This document shows positions 47,601-58,300 of a stretch of DNA of 64,000 nt, piece after piece. The first letter of the stretch is position 1, and the number at the start of each line of letters is the position of its first letter. The translations under genes were made by a program, and so were the position numbers. Below the pieces are notes generated by a model. That model ran no database searches. It was not told where the DNA came from and was given only the letters and a program-made list of their open reading frames with translations. This DNA comes from Macrocystis pyrifera (lineage: Eukaryota > Sar > Phaeophyceae > Laminariales > Laminariaceae), in NCBI GenBank assembly GCA_031763025.1, contig JASSKH010000021.1, forward strand, positions 868,001-932,000, read 5' to 3'.

Positions 47601-50600
47601 GACGAAAGCAAGAGAGAAACGGTACAACTACACCACAACAGGTACAATACATGCGGTATATATAATACATCCGATGCCGAAAGTCGCAAGTGCACGCCAA
47701 AACGTGCGGTAGATTATAGTCCCGGTATGCGGATCATCCAGGCATTCGCCTCGAACTACACCACAACAGATACGCGCAACAGATACATGCGGTATGATAC
47801 GTGCGATGCGAAAAGTCACAAGTGCGTGCTGAAACGTGCGCTAAAATATATATGTTCCCATTGTGCGGGCCATCTATTAATAGGCGTTCGCACCGATGAT
47901 TTGGAAGGGCCCGCCTAATCTCTTACCTTAGTTGGTTTTGAATGCCATTCTCAGCAGAAAGGAGGGAGTTTCTTGTTGTGTTCACACCGCCTGTATCGTC
48001 AAAACTGCTCCCAGCGTGGCTTATATCTTCTAATAGTGGTGTAAGAGTACTGTAAGAGAAAGCGGCAATCACGACTAAGCTGACGCAAGTCAACAACCGG
48101 GGTTCTGCATGAACCCAATGCGCGACACTAAATAAACCAGGAACCGGGGCAGACAGACAAAAGAGGGCAGGCCTGCATGCCTTGTTCATGAAGTAAGCAT
48201 CACGTAAAGTCACCAAACTGAAGCTTTAAGCTTTTCAATCGATCGGCTGTTGGCCTCGAGTCAGAGTATGTCGCTGGACTACAAAACTGCCTGGGTATTA
48301 CAAGTACCGAAGTGGATTGGTGCAACTTTTTGTTCTCTGTGTGCGGCGAAGCCTCCAGTTTTCTCAGGGAAGTTCTAGTTGCGGTGACCGCCATGATCAT
48401 TCTGGTGGCTTGACTGTTGTCTTACAAGTAGTCATAGAATGTAAATGTAGTCGTTCGCTAGCGAAATGTGAGGCTTCATGTATTCAGGGGGACACTATTT
48501 GCTGCAGACCGTGACACTCATGGACCTATTCCATGATTCCGTGCCGGCAGATATCTCCCTACTCCGCAAGAGTGGGATCTGGCGGACAACCCCCCATACT
48601 CTTACTGGAGCTATTACCTGGCTCAGAACATCGCCAGCCTCAACCGCCTGAGGATGTCCAAGGTATCGCATTTTAATCATGTTTGTGGACCGCAGGTTAC
48701 ACAGCCGTCTCCGTGTGTTGCATGTTTGTGTTTGACATCAATTTGTGAAGTGAAGTTAATGTACTTTCTCGTGCAAATAAAGCTGCCTTGATGATCAGCC
48801 GATGTGGTGAGCATAGCTATTGCGGTCGTTGGTGCGAGCAGCGTGTCGTAGGATGGTCTTGTCCGGGAAGGCCGACTATGCGCTTCTGGTACCCTCAACT
48901 CGTAGACCCATACCCGACCGTGGGCGTGCGTGCGTGTTGGGTTCGTCTTGAAATGCTTAGGGGGCTGAACACGTTCGAGTACCGTCCGCATTGTGGAGAG
49001 GCAGGCGACGTTGAACACCTAGCGGGGTGCTTCCTTCTAGCGGACCAGATCAACCACGGCCTCCTCCTCCGAAAGGTCCCAGGTAGGCGCTGGCATGAGG
49101 GGGGGGGGGTACTGCAGTCTCATTCCTTAGGGTAAGGGTGAAGCGGCGAATCTAAAACATGCCTCGATACATCGGAGTCTCTCACGAGCGACAGATGTAT
49201 ATTTGCGATGTGCCGTGTTGGTATCATTGGTGCCATGTGATTCGTGCGGCACGTCCGGTTGAAGTATCTAAATGCTGACCGGATGCTACATGAGCTACGA
49301 GCTATCAAGGGGGGAGGAAGGAGTTTCGCGTCGCTGCCCGGATCTTTTGATATGTTTGACACTCGCTACTCGATGCGGCGACATATAATATGACATCCTT
49401 CTCACGCGTGCCACACACCACAAAAGGTCTCCAGTACCTCTACTACCTCAAGCAGATAGGCGTTGCGATGAGCCCGCTGTCCAACAACAAGCTGTTTCTC
49501 GACTACGCGAAGAACCCGTTTCCACGGTACTTCGCTCAAGGCATGAACGTGTCTCTCTCCACCGACGACCCGTTAATGCTGCACTACACCAAGGATCCTC
49601 TGCTCGAAGAATACAGCGTCGCGGCCCAGGTACAGTGTAAAATATACCTTAAGGTACATGGTATGATATGAATACACATTCGTTCCGCCCGTCGGGCTGG
49701 TGGAGTTGGCGTGTTGGTGGCAAGCTTTGCACATCACTTCTAAAGCCACTGGCTCCTCGAGGCAATGCGGCCGGTCCTATTGAGTGTCATTCTGGCGCAG
49801 ACCGTGCGTACTATCAAGAGGTACCATGGCGTCACTATCTGATGATGATGAGGATGATTATGTTCTCCCATTAGGTCAGTTCGCTGAAGTCTACCCCGTG
49901 GTCACAAAAAAGGCTTAAAAGCGCCCCCATGGAAAAAAAAAAAACAATTACAATAATACGCGGACCGCAGTACAATACGCAAGGAAACGGGTGATACGGG
50001 CTGTAGTATACCATCCCGTACCACTTGTAGACTAAATTATACTAGAAAAATATACGTTGTACTACCGTACTACCTGGTATGATGTAGCCGGTAGCATTGT
50101 GTGCGTATTGAAGCCTTCGAACCATGTATGGTATTGCTGTGATTTTTCCGTTGGCGTGGACGTGATATAGGTGTGGAAGCTGTCGTCCGTGGATCACTGC
50201 GAAGTCGCTCGCAACAGTGTGCTGCAAAGCGGCTACGAGCACCGCTTCAAGCAGCACTTCCTGGGATCGAGATATGATGAGGTGTGCTATATTTCCCGCA
50301 TATTGGTCGTGAAATACCGGAGTTGCAGATCGTGGGCATCCGACGGTAAAGCAGCACTGTAGAAGAGACCACTTGACAAAAGTATGCTGTGCCTGGTACT
50401 GCTCTAGCAGGTATGTAATACTGGTACGTAGGTAAGATCCTGGTGTGGTATGATATGATAATTCGAAGTATGATATGATCCTGATATGATATGATGTCGT
50501 ACGATATGATATAATTGGTATGATATGATGTGATACGATATGATAGTATACGATGCGATACGATACTGTACGATATTATCACCATGTGGCGAACGCATCG

Positions 50601-50864
50601 GTCGGTCGCTGAACGTCCGTCTTGTAACAGGGAGCGGACGGCAACGACATCAGCATGACCAACGTGCCGGACATTCGCCTGAGGTACAGACATGAGGTGA
50701 GACCTCTGGGTGAAGCCGTCTACCCTACTACAGAAAATGTGAAGCCTTTGACGGATCCGCGCCGCCCGACCGAAAATCTCCTCAAACAAGTTTGTTTGTA
50801 TGCCTTCCACCCAGCGCACACAGTTGACAACAGTACTGTAGACAACACTGTAGTAGAGTTATGA
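41617..50864 (+). CDS. AMPD: AMP deaminase, 16 exons
   Basis: Converts AMP to IMP plus ammonia in the purine nucleotide cycle (cytosol). Exons: 41617-41751, 42345-42425, 42735-42837, 43330-43439, 43602-43716, 44107-44243, 44581-44712, 45115-45297, 45759-45817, 46624-46762, 47475-47641, 48551-48662, 48961-49082, 49427-49629, 50171-50281, 50631-50864. With the candidate exon at 36920 this gives about 741 aa, normal for the family. Key motifs: [42 protein letters not shown] joined to [19 protein letters not shown] (zinc-binding HxH); [73 protein letters not shown] (catalytic region); [12 protein letters not shown]. The exon ending at 44712 uses a GC donor. The join 48662/48961 is one base out of frame (see findings). 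The last exon may end at the GTGAGA donor after 50696 or read on to TGA at 50864. The start at 41617 is an acceptor, not a start codon. Confidence 0.95.
46005..47015. repeat. AGATC-rich dispersed repeat pieces in AMPD introns
   Basis: 46010-46200 (GAGATATTGTGCAGG, ACAGATC-ATACAGATGAGG, GCCCTGAAAGACTTACAGATC) and 46890-47015 (GATATTTCAGGGAAGATA, TGTATGAGCTAGCTCATG) belong to a family also seen at 61100-61275, 62868-63010 and 63245-63440 in the ammonium transporter introns. No coding potential. Confidence 0.65.
50441..50578. repeat. (TATGA)n degenerate pentanucleotide satellite
   Basis: About 140 bp of TATGATATGA and its one-base variants (TACGATATGA and others) in the last AMPD intron. Its reverse complement reads as [11 protein letters not shown]-like peptide, an artefact. 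Confidence 0.85.
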
Positions 50865-51162
50865 ACATCCTATCATCCACCAGCGTAGTTTCTACCGCAG
50901 GTAGTTTAACAATCCCACAGCACAGCGAAACAGCGGTGTTTGCCGACGCGACTGGCTGTGGAAATAGGCCCAGGGTGCTGCGAACGAGGTGCTTGCAACG
51001 ATGACTGCAGGGCGGCAAAACCAACCGCGAGTTTTAGTTACGAATAGCACCTGTGCGATCACCTGTGTGATATCCATAGGCAGGGAAAACTCTACTGCCG
51101 CGGTAGGAATGCACCTGCAATTTTCTGAAGCTTATAACCTCACTTGAGGAAGTCTGTTGTAC

Positions 51163-51275
51163 TATTACGGGGGACCATAGTAAATAGAATTAACAAATGT
51201 TAGAAAAAATAGTCAAATATATAGGTTTTTATGTATACCATAGGTCCTATTAACTATGGACCCCCGTAATAGTGT
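51163..51275. mobile_element. MITE, full-length copy with intact termini
   Basis: CTATTACGGGGGACCATAG to CTATGGACCCCCGTAATAG, with interior AAATATATAGGTTTTTATG as at 20355 and 23098. This copy shows how the two halves at 15158 and 20355 fit together. Confidence 0.9.
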
Positions 51276-54200
51276 AGATTGGTTGACTGCCCCTATCGGA
51301 GTATTCGGCCCTATAATGGACCTTTTGACCAAACGCCAAGTGTGTGATTATCCATCAACACTGTCGTCAACTGTAGAAATGATGCGCCGCATTGTTTAAG
51401 CCCGCGTCCCCGGCGGTCTAGTAGCACTACTGTAGTGGTAAACCTCTCAACTACTAAGGTGGATTTCGCGAGCCCCCCTCCCTAAGGAACTTTTTCTTGT
51501 GCAAAAATTGACTCGCAAAAAGCGCCTATTGTACCAGGTGTATGCACAATTCGACGCGAGTAGACGAGACAGAAACGTACTTTAGTCTTCTATTGATAGC
51601 GATCAAAACGAAGGCGCGCCCCGTATGGGCGGAAGGGAGGAGTGCCTGCTCTGTCACCCCGGATATTTATTACGCAAAGGAAGGAGCTCGAGAAAATAGG
51701 GCAAAGATAATAGATGGGATAAAAAAATACCAGGCATAAATTTAATCAAGTAGTTGGCAATTTCGTTATGCTGTATCTGGAACAGAAGAGATAACTGTGA
51801 CTTTCTGGCCAGCTTGCACCGTCCGCCCCCTTGAGATGCCCTGGAATATGGACAGTACTCTTACGGTTTGTTCCCGGACTTGCACGCAGCTGATGAGCCC
51901 CGTTTACTAGGGCTGTGAGTTAGCTTCCTACCAAAGACTACACTGCCACAGTACTGCTACAGTAGAAAGCAGCCATACCTGACTTGGTATCTTATCAATA
52001 ACAAACACGTCCAGCCACAAACACGCCAGTCAGAAGGTACATACCTGGTACCAAGCAGACGCAGAATTCTGCGAATCACCATGCGCAACTAACTGAAATG
52101 CCTACCATGGTAACAGCCAACTACTCTACAATAGTGGTAGTAACTACCAGGTAGTTGGCGACTTCTATAGTAGTCACCAGACCAACTCACACCCCTACCG
52201 CTGTACTGTTTGTGCTGTTTCTACTGCTTCTATTGTTTCTTCTGTTTGTACTGGTTCGATTGGTCTGGGGGACTATTCATTCGAGGTGCTTACGTCCGAG
52301 CTGCAATTCGTCAAGATGGGCGGGGACGTTAGGCTGTCGCTTGAGGAGCGGGCGGTAGCAACAGCCTCAGGGGAGAGACGCACGTAACTGCTGCTGCTGC
52401 CGCTGCTGCCTCCGGCTTTCCAAGTCGCACGCACAGCTTGTTATTTTTTCCCTATTTCGAGCCACTCCCATGTGCTCCTACGAGTACGCGTACCGCTGCA
52501 TATATCTACTACTGCAGCTTCCAGCTTGCTCCCTAACCCGGGCCCCCCTTATCTTTGGATAATGTGTGGTGAATATGTTTATATACGCAAGGTTAGGTGT
52601 GCTGCCATTTAATATCTGGTAGTAATAGTACCATCACGGGGAAGATATACTACAGTAGTTATAGTATCTATAGGGCAGGCGGTTAGTTGTTAATTTGTGC
52701 GAAGCAAGTCACAGCAGTATTCGCAATTACGTTGGTGTAACTATATACCCGGTACGACCATAAATCATACCTGATACTAGGGGTACAATCATATTAATAG
52801 TCTACTATTGACACTGTAGTAGTTGATTGTAGGGCAGGGCAAGGGTTGCCCCGCTGTTCCCTAGGGTTTTACCATAAAAGTAGGGCAGGGCAAGGGTTGC
52901 CCTGCTGTTCCCTAGGTGGTACCATATAACAAAAAAAGGTTGGACAGAGGTATGAAAATTCTTTCGCGACGTCGATATTTGCTTCGTAGAATATTACTTG
53001 TTTGAAGATGCTGCGGTTGCCGCTATTTCGAAGCATAAAAACAAAACATAACTTCACAGTCGCATCGCGCAGATTGCGATGACCTCGTCGAGTCTACTAT
53101 TGACACTGTAGTAGTCGATATCAATAGTGTGTTATTCGATCAACACATGCATTGATGACTGAGTATGCCTTCATGTCACAGCTATTGGATCGATGCATTC
53201 CATTTGAGTCTTACTGAGTCTTGTGATTGTGATAACAAGACAGTGCGCGAGGGGTACTGAATGTTGTGGCCAAATCAACATGAGATGATGAAAATCGACG
53301 AGCTATGATATGAGAATGCTGAACCCCATGCGCAACGAAAGCGAAGGCACAAAAAGCCATAGCGGGCGGGGGGAGGGAAGACACCTGTGAGCACGGCTAC
53401 TGCTTTGTACGTGTGTACGCTATGTGTGCTAGTACAGAACGCCGCTGAGGCTAAAACTCCCTGTGAGTTGAGCTGGAAAGTAAAAGTGATACCTGGTAAT
53501 AAATAAGAAAGAAAACATTGATGATCTCGATTATTGAATAGTTCTTTATATCACACTTTTTTGTAGCTCGACTGCTACAACCCAACCTAACCCAACCCGT
53601 AAACAGAAGACAGGGTTTCCAACCCAGCCCGTAGACACACGACAGGGTTAATGCCCACCCAGGCATGAAGTACAGCCAGTGCCAGAATTCCCGGTACGAC
53701 GTGAAGACCTCACTATGACTCTCAAACTCTTCACTCTAGCGCGTGGACTTCCTCTAAGCGCGAAGGCTAAAGTAAAACCGGGAGTAGTCTATTAAAAGGA
53801 ATACAAGGTAGATATATTTTCATTACTTCCAACACCCACCATCAACCACCCCTATGACTTTAATTTTTCCAAACTTTTCTGCAAACGGCAGAACGTTTTC
53901 AGATTCCCCCTCCCCCGCTCTCTCGCTTTCGTGATGGTTGTTTTATCTGCCTTACCCGTTTATCTCCAAGAGCAAGCAACGTACAAACAATGCACTGCTC
54001 TTATGGTTGTCAACTACCTACACTGTGAACCGCCGCAATACGTTAATGAAGAGAATATTTAATATCCGCACTTCGCCGCCTTATGTAGCCAAGGTGCCCC
54101 AAGCACCGGAGTACTCTTATTAACAGGAATGGCATTTACAAACAGGGAGTGAACAGGGAGTGAACAAAAAGCACCGACTAAGTGGTGACCTAGGTGTGCC

Positions 54201-54965
54201 GCTACTGTAAGCTACAGAGGCACCTAATACTATCCTCTGGAACGGACCTTAGACCGTATGTAAATGATGTGCATGTGTACACATCATCACCCGAAACGCC
54301 CGGAAACATCATATCATCTTACGCGATGCAAGACGCTCGTTACAAGCCGATTCGCCAGCTCGACGTTTTTTTTTTTTTTTAGCACGATATAACAAGTGTC
54401 TCTATCTTAGGGCGTAAAACACTCAAAATTCGACACGATTATCACGCCACCTTTACACCAACCATCCATCAACTACCCCGATGTATAATCATCTCGGTGA
54501 AGAGAATCAATTCTACAGTACTTCCTAAAATAGCAAACGCCTACCAGGTACAAATTAACAAAACATGGTCTCCAACTTGAGACATGAAAAAAAAATGAAA
54601 TTCCGAACAAACATTTGAACACCGAACAGAAAGAAAAAAGTCCTGGAGGACTCGGAAATCGACAGTATGCTAGTTATGTAAAGACAAAACCGCTCAAGGG
54701 GAGCACATGCGCTCGAAGGGAGCTCTGCAACAGCCCGCCCGCAAGGAGCCAAGGAGCCCCGCAAGTCTGCCTCAACCTCGTCGTCTCCTATCGCTGTACT
54801 GCTGTTAAATAATAATAGTAAAAGTAGCTACGTACGCAGACTTTTTGATCGGCACGCCTGCCGCGAAATTATCCTCCCGAAACGTATATACGGTTTTCTA
54901 GTCCCTTTTTGACAGACTGCGTGGGGGGGTGCCAAGAGACGCTTGGCGACATGCACAAAATTTCC

Positions 54966-55215
54966 TTCCTGGCCTTCCGGATTCGCTCCTGGCCTGCCGA
55001 CTAGAGTGGCCAACGAGAGACGCTCGAAACCAAGCTGTTTTATAAGCTATAACAGGAGTTTCCTTCCTGGCCTTCCGGATTCGCTCCCGGTCTTCGAATT
55101 AGCGTGGGCCACCAAAGACTAGAGACGCCGGGAAACCAAGCCCTTAGATAACCTACGGACTTCCTTTCTGGCCGTCCGATTCGCTACTGTACCGGCCTTC
55201 GGATTAGCTTAGCTT
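54966..55215. repeat. Minisatellite, three units of about 80-100 bp
   Basis: Units start CTTCCTGGCCTTCCGGATTCGC at about 54963, 55060 and (diverged) 55160, and each ends with a CAACGAGA-ACGCTCGAAA-like segment. It lies within 100 bp downstream of the ammonium transporter stop codon, probably in its 3' flank. Confidence 0.75.
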
Positions 55216-55307
55216 AGGGCTAGTGGCCAACGAGAACGCTCGAAAACAAGGCGATAAGATAAGCTAGTCCCTCCAGTGTGACAGCATCGCCGGCGCGGGG
55301 CGAGGGC

Positions 55308-58300
55308 TCATCGTCTGGGAAGACTTGAAAGAAGGCCTGTGGCTTGACGTCGAACTGCTCCGGTTCTCGTGCGCGGCTGCAGAACGCAAGGCTTGCCGAA
55401 GGGCGATGGAGCCCCTGCTTTGCCGCCCATGCCGTGACCTGAGAAAGAAACACAGGTAGGCGTTTTTATCGCGGAGGTGCTTGTTAAACCCTCTGGCACT
55501 TATAACCCCTAACGAACTGAACAAACGCTTTGGGTAACACAAAGTTGGAATTGTAAGATTTTTTTTGTCAGCGGTGAAAGGGGTAAGAGGGAAAAAAGAA
55601 CAAACGACGAATCTAGAAACATTCAAGACATCACAACCGTAGGTTGCACAAATCAGACTGGGCTGCAGCTGGGTTAGTCTATTCATAGGGGACGACACAT
55701 GAACTATTTGAAGTCCCCAAGTGTGCTGCTACTGTATAATAGACGACAACATGGCTGCGCGTTTACTCTACAAATGCACACCAGGTAGACGGTTGCTAGC
55801 ATCGTACTTGAAACTGGTTCGCCCCGTATACCTGGGTCTGAAAAAGGCTCAACCTACCAAGGCTACCACGAAAGCGCTGCGGTACGGTGTCGACGTGGGG
55901 CGGAATTGTGGGAGGCTGGCATTTAACATTGCACACAAAAGCAGACAGAATATGCGGCAATGCGGTCATACACATGTACGGCTGTTTTGTTGGGCTTACT
56001 GCACTAAGGCGAGGCATGCCTTGATGTGACTTGATTGACAAGGCTACGACAGTAGCGAAATAAGCGAAAAGAGTGAAATAAGCCAAAGAGCTGCCGTAGT
56101 ACACTAAAAATTTGCCTTACTGTTATTACTAATAATGAGAAGGCTAGTTACAAGTTGGTGGCCAAAAAGCCTACGAACTGCCTCAGTCTTGGCCACTAAA
56201 AAACCCAATTGGAGCCACAAATGCGGCAGTCAGTTATACACAAAGGAAGATAGACAGACGCCTTACTCGGAAAATTACCGCTCGCAGCAATACCTAGCCA
56301 ACTAGTAGCTGGTGAGCGATTCCTATTAAAAGTGAGCCAACTCACAGCCCCCGTGACAAGTGGTATAGTATGTACTGTAATACCCTCACTTGTCCATTCC
56401 CATTTCTTCCACATGCAATGGGACCCGCAAGCCCACAGAATATTTGATGGCAAGGAGACACAAGTAGGAGAGAGACCCAACCCACGCCACTATGGCTAGC
56501 ATGAAGACGACGTTAGCCCCCAGGAGGTTTCCCCCGCATCCGTACAGCACTGCCAAAACAGTCCAGAAGGGTCACCAATAAAGTTAGGGTTAACGAAGCC
56601 AAATAACGAAAGAGCAACAGCACAGGCAGTCAAGTCAGTCAGTCGGCCGGCCAATCAGTCGTTCAATCGAGTATTCATATTGCCATGTTTAGCATCTACA
56701 GACAGACAATGCGCACCAATGGTTGATGATGAGAGCCTCAACTGTGATCTGTCATAAACATTCCCAGAAAGAAGACAGCCATCGTTCGGTAGGTCTATTC
56801 AGCCACCGGCGGCAAGCGTGTCGTATCATCATCATAATTGATCATCATTATGCATCATGCATCATGCATCATCATACATTGTCCTCATACGGCGGCTAGT
56901 ATTCCCTATCAACAGACTCCTGGTGCACCGAAGCACTGCAAGTCAAGTCCAGTTCACGGGCGATGGATAGAGGTGAAGGGTTCATTCAGCCAGCCTCGCT
57001 TTTACTCATTCCATGGCATCTGCACTCCAGCAACAAAAGCAGCAGCAAAAACAGTCGCATAATTCTTGCGGTTCTGTTTTCACCGACAGCCCGCGGCGCA
57101 AAAAAAATAGAATCCCCCTAATACCCGATGACGACAATCCCGTCTCGATCTTCTCCGCATCACATGGAAACCGTAGCTCGTCGGACTGCCGTCCCCTTCA
57201 TCCTTATCACTTTCATCACTAGGAGGTACTAGCGATAGGGTAGCTCTCGCACAAATATCAACTCGCGCGGGTGTATGGTTGTGTTTAAGTCATGAACTGC
57301 TGGTGGAAGGCGCTTAATCTGCCTATGACTAGCTGGCTGCTGATTGGTTTGTGGTTTGGTTTGTCATCCGTTGGTTTCTCGAGATTGGTCGAAACAAAAC
57401 AAAAACACAACATTTTTGGGCGGACGGCGCGCGGAGACGTTCGACTTCAGGTCTCCTTTATCACCAATCTCAAAAATTCTAGGCAAGCCCTATCCCCTAC
57501 CTGGTACATTTTTTAGGAGACCATGAAAGTCAGCAACTCGCTTCGCCCGAAAATAATTATAATAATGACCAACAACGTATCACTGATCGCTAATGACGTG
57601 GCAATAAACCTATAAACTATTAACCGTAACAATCTCTTATTACTGCAGCCATTGTTTTTGGGACTGACTAGTTGGAAGCAGTGTGGGACACTCGCTATCC
57701 TTTTTTTTTAGTGTAAGGGTAACTCAATAGGTGGTCGGAATCTCTACCGCTGCTCACATCCGCAGCACTTTTTTTCCCCATCATCCAAGTTGTCCGACAT
57801 TCCGAAGTTGTAGACGTCTCGGTAGCGGCTGTCGCTGGTGAGCAGACCAGACGCAATCAAGCCCCAGATGCCGCACCCAAAGTGCACCGCCGAAGCTTGC
57901 ACCACGTCGTCGATCTTGTACCTGCGTCAACACCACCATACAGGAGAGATACGAGACGTACGGGGATCATATTCTGAGGCGTGGAGACCTGCTGATAATA
58001 AACATTTAACGAGGTTTTGTGTTTGGCGCCCAAAGCCGACCCTCCGACCCTAACCTTAACCCTAAGGCAGTGATATTGATACTAATAGGATGCTGTGCTT
58101 GGTAAGACTCTAGGTTGATTCGGCCAGCTTGAATGCTGTGCTTGGAAATACTCTACTATTGGTTGATTCGGCGCGCTAGGGATGCTGTGGCTTGGAAAAC
58201 TCTAGGTTGAATGAGCCGGGTATAATATATACAAGGTCCCCCCCCGGGACGTGCCCAGGGGAGTGGCGCAAGAACGTATTGAAAACGATAAAGCCTGCAA

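Larger units (their letters stand above)
50865..55307. other. Convergent intergenic region between AMPD and the ammonium transporter
   Basis: No gene found in 4.4 kb. It holds a full MITE (51163-51275), a 38 bp tandem pair (52833-52870 and 52882-52918, GCAGGGCAAGGGTTGCCC then GCTGTTCCCTAG), a repeated ACTATTGACACTGTAGTAG motif (52803 and 53098), several TACC(A/T)GGTA sites and a minisatellite next to the transporter stop codon. Both genes' 3' UTRs should lie at its ends. Confidence 0.6.

Noticed and set aside
50247-50819. 190-codon minus-strand frame rich in Ile, Ser, Tyr and His
   Set aside because: Produced by the TATGA satellite and antisense to AMPD exons.
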